Part shown: positions 32,264 through 32,720 of the stretch, one piece after another
Numbering within the stretch: the first letter of the stretch is position 1
Layout of the letters: every line of letters begins with the position of its first letter
DNA from: JASJBU01 sp965372385
Lineage (GTDB): Bacteria; Pseudomonadota; Gammaproteobacteria; Chromatiales; Chromatiaceae
Assembly (NCBI GenBank): GCA_965372385.1
Contig: CBDVCD010000009.1
Location: forward strand, 1-32,720
Direction of reading: 5' to 3'
Length of the DNA stretch: 32,720 bases
The notes under the pieces: generated by a model
Told to the model about the DNA's origin: nothing
Database searches by the model: none
The model's input: the letters and a program-made list of their open reading frames with translations, nothing else
Translations under genes and position numbers: made by a program

Positions 32264-32644
32264 TCACCCATCACCGTTCCTTTTGGCCCCTCGCTTGGCG
32301 AGGAACAGCCCGTAGATCACCAGGTTGATCAGGATGACGAGAATACCGAGGATGATCTGCACATTCTGCGTCAGCCCTGCCGGGTAGATGATGGGCAAGA
32401 GATAGTGATCGATAAACCCACCGGTATATCCCGCCTCTCCAGCTGCCTCTCGGAGGGTTATTTCCAACGGAGTGAGTGGACAGATCCAGCCGTTGAACTC
32501 GATCAGGGCGCCCCACAGCGCACAGGGCAGATGGATGAGTATGGCCTTTCTCCATTTGAAAACGAGCAAGCCACCGAGCATGACAAACAGGATGAACGCG
32601 AGGTGTAAAACAACCAGGGCATCGGCAGCGAACTGAACAAACAT
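32264..32644 (-). CDS. DUF2784 family membrane protein
   Basis: A 126-aa small membrane protein of the DUF2784 family, whose function is unknown. Three or four helices are predicted: about 5-29 (AADALVVLHLAFILFVMLGG), 33-53, 77-90 and 96-115. The family pattern LPCALWGALIEFNGWICPLTPLE is clear, as are GFIDHYLLPIIYPAGL and the basic C-terminal tail after LFLAKRGAK. It sits between two palindromic repeats and is read leftward on its own. No clear Shine-Dalgarno sequence precedes the ATG at 32644. Confidence 0.9.
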   Translation of the reverse strand: MFVQFAADALVVLHLAFILFVMLGGLLVFKWRKAILIHLPCALWGALIEFNGWICPLTPLEITLREAAGEAGYTGGFIDHYLLPIIYPAGLTQNVQIILGILVILINLVIYGLFLAKRGAKRNGDG

Positions 32645-32668
32645 GCGGTTAACGTTATGGCTTGGCTA

Positions 32669-32699
32669 GTACTCCGTCAAGGTTGTATTGATGGGTTCA
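32669..32699 (-). repeat. 31-bp palindromic repeat (family A), copy 4, imperfect
   Basis: GTACTCCGTCAAGGTTGTA followed by TTGATGGGTTCA. The first 25 or so bases equal the copy at 29986, but the last arm has decayed (GGGTTCA where GGAGTAC is expected), so the stem is shortened. It lies just upstream of the DUF2784 gene's start. Confidence 0.75.
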
Positions 32700-32720
32700 G
32701 CGTTACTGTGGTGTTTCGCA

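Noticed and set aside
7911..32699. The four 31-bp repeats as a CRISPR array
   Set aside because: The copies are kilobases apart, in both orientations and palindromic, with no regular spacers and no cas genes.

Overview
The window looks like chromosome from a Gram-negative gammaproteobacterium, probably a sulfur oxidiser of the Chromatiales or the Sedimenticola/Thiodiazotropha type. The evidence is the outer-membrane assembly and lipid A cluster bamA-skp-lpxD-fabZ-lpxA-lpxB-rnhB-dnaE, together with a DsrC-family protein, a TauE/SafE sulfur-anion exporter and a periplasmic thioredoxin. The assignment is inference from gene content; no rRNA, tRNA, CRISPR array or prophage was seen.

Layout. 1-5.4 kb: an unrecognised 267-aa protein; a leftward pair of a LolA-like periplasmic protein and an MMPL/RND exporter; and a divergent DsrC-like gene that lacks both family cysteines. 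5.4-6.2 kb: a gene-poor stretch with a perfect 30-bp palindrome, a 349-bp element bounded by inverted repeats, and a 33-aa membrane peptide gene. 6.2-11.2 kb: a secreted M4 metallopeptidase, a thioredoxin-like protein, an NDUFA9-like epimerase, a TauE exporter and a secreted protein of unknown function. 11.4-14.6 kb: a 1058-aa fusion of an RND exporter, a cyclic-nucleotide-binding domain and a degenerate GGDEF-like domain. 14.9-25.5 kb: the conserved envelope and replication cluster, all on the plus strand. 25.5-32.7 kb: an OmpA-type lipoprotein, a RAYT-type transposase, a 25-aa membrane peptide gene, a membrane-bound spermidine-synthase-like protein, a signal-peptide-bearing Pcm, a YbaK-like deacylase, a phosphoribosyltransferase and a DUF2784 protein.

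Much of the window concerns the envelope: BamA and Skp insert outer-membrane proteins; LpxD, FabZ, LpxA and LpxB make lipid A and fatty acids; two RND exporters, a LolA-like protein and an OmpA-like lipoprotein probably act in the same compartment. Between the genes lie at least three families of short palindromic repeats. One, about 31 bp, occurs four times, and one copy supplies the ribosome-binding site of lpxB. A REP-associated tyrosine transposase lies in the same window and is a candidate mobiliser.

The most unusual items are the RND-cNMP-GGDEF-like fusion, the cysteine-less DsrC homologue, the REP copy acting as lpxB leader, the 349-bp inverted-repeat element, the two tiny membrane ORFs with strong Shine-Dalgarno sites, and the possible CTG start of lpxA. 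All positions and alignments were read by eye; no database search was possible.
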